From NCBI RefSeq assembly GCF_030063415.1, contig NZ_JASITA010000058.1, positions 1-36,993 on the forward strand: a DNA stretch of 36,993 nt, written 5' to 3'. Origin of the DNA: Streptomyces sp. H27-C3. Lineage in GTDB: Bacteria > Actinomycetota > Actinomycetes > Streptomycetales > Streptomycetaceae. This document shows positions 36,973 through 36,993 of this stretch, one piece after another (position 1 is the stretch's first letter; each line of letters starts with the position of its first letter). Both the position numbers and the translations under genes were made by a program. The notes under the pieces were generated by a model, which saw only the letters and a program-made list of their open reading frames with translations, made no database searches and was not told the origin of the DNA.

Positions 36973-36993
36973 GCCCCGCCCGCCCCCATCGCC

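Noticed and set aside
36878..36993. Start of a further gene at the right edge
   Set aside because: The sequence is the dispersed hairpin repeat and GC-rich tail; no frame with coding character begins before the window ends.

Overview
This window is high-GC actinobacterial chromosome, almost certainly Streptomyces. The grounds are the codon bias, frequent GTG starts, 1-4 nt stop/start overlaps, BldG-type STAS, HATPase and ECF sigma genes, and a right-hand gene recognisable as the AfsK Ser/Thr kinase (kinase plus PQQ propeller, activation-loop threonine at residue 168). No rRNA, tRNA, CRISPR array, insertion sequence or phage gene was seen.

Left flank (1-6213), housekeeping and signalling: a lipoprotein substrate-binding protein, a conserved Streptomyces hypothetical, purU, an ECF sigma factor translationally coupled to a zinc-finger anti-sigma protein carrying a mycothiol-isomerase-like domain, a divergent STAS anti-anti-sigma factor and an EF-hand calcium-binding protein.

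Middle (6225-31549), a catabolic island: an AMP-forming acyl-CoA ligase, amidohydrolase, four acyl-CoA dehydrogenases, a cyclase-family hydrolase, SDR, Zn alcohol dehydrogenase, MFS transporter, flavin reductase, crotonase, ADP-forming-type acyl-CoA synthetase, FAD monooxygenase, DoxX protein, DUF35 Zn/OB protein, an Ltp2-like thiolase-fold protein without the nucleophilic cysteine, and an F420-type (DUF385) protein. Interspersed are a HATPase anti-sigma-type protein, a GlxA-type AraC regulator, a decayed MFS gene and a PNPOx-type flavoprotein.

The most interesting signal is a 15-bp palindrome, CTGACG-N3-CGTCAG, found nine times and almost only in the promoter gaps of the catabolic genes. There is one copy each before the AMP ligase, amidohydrolase operon, flavin reductase, thiolase and fourth ACAD, one shared by cyclase and SDR, one between monooxygenase and DoxX, and two in tandem before the ADP-type synthetase. 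A weaker copy overlaps the start codon of the TetR gene at 31874-32521. This looks like one TetR-type regulon for an uncharacterised acyl-CoA pathway: activation to CoA thioesters, dehydrogenation by two likely heteromeric ACADs, hydration/isomerisation, oxidation, then retro-aldol cleavage by an Ltp2-DUF35 pair. The substrate is unknown; a steroid or terpenoid side chain or a cyclic carboxylic acid is a guess from family composition.

The island is also rich in in-frame minisatellites (45 nt inside an ACAD gene; 36, 39 and 33 nt between genes), a 16-G homopolymer in the dead MFS gene, and a dispersed hairpin repeat that recurs beside the last small ORF.

Right flank (31874-36993): TetR, a gap with three DnaA-box-like 9-mers, a two-domain VOC protein, a possible 27-aa leader ORF overlapping the start of afsK, afsK itself, and a possible 53-aa membrane peptide.
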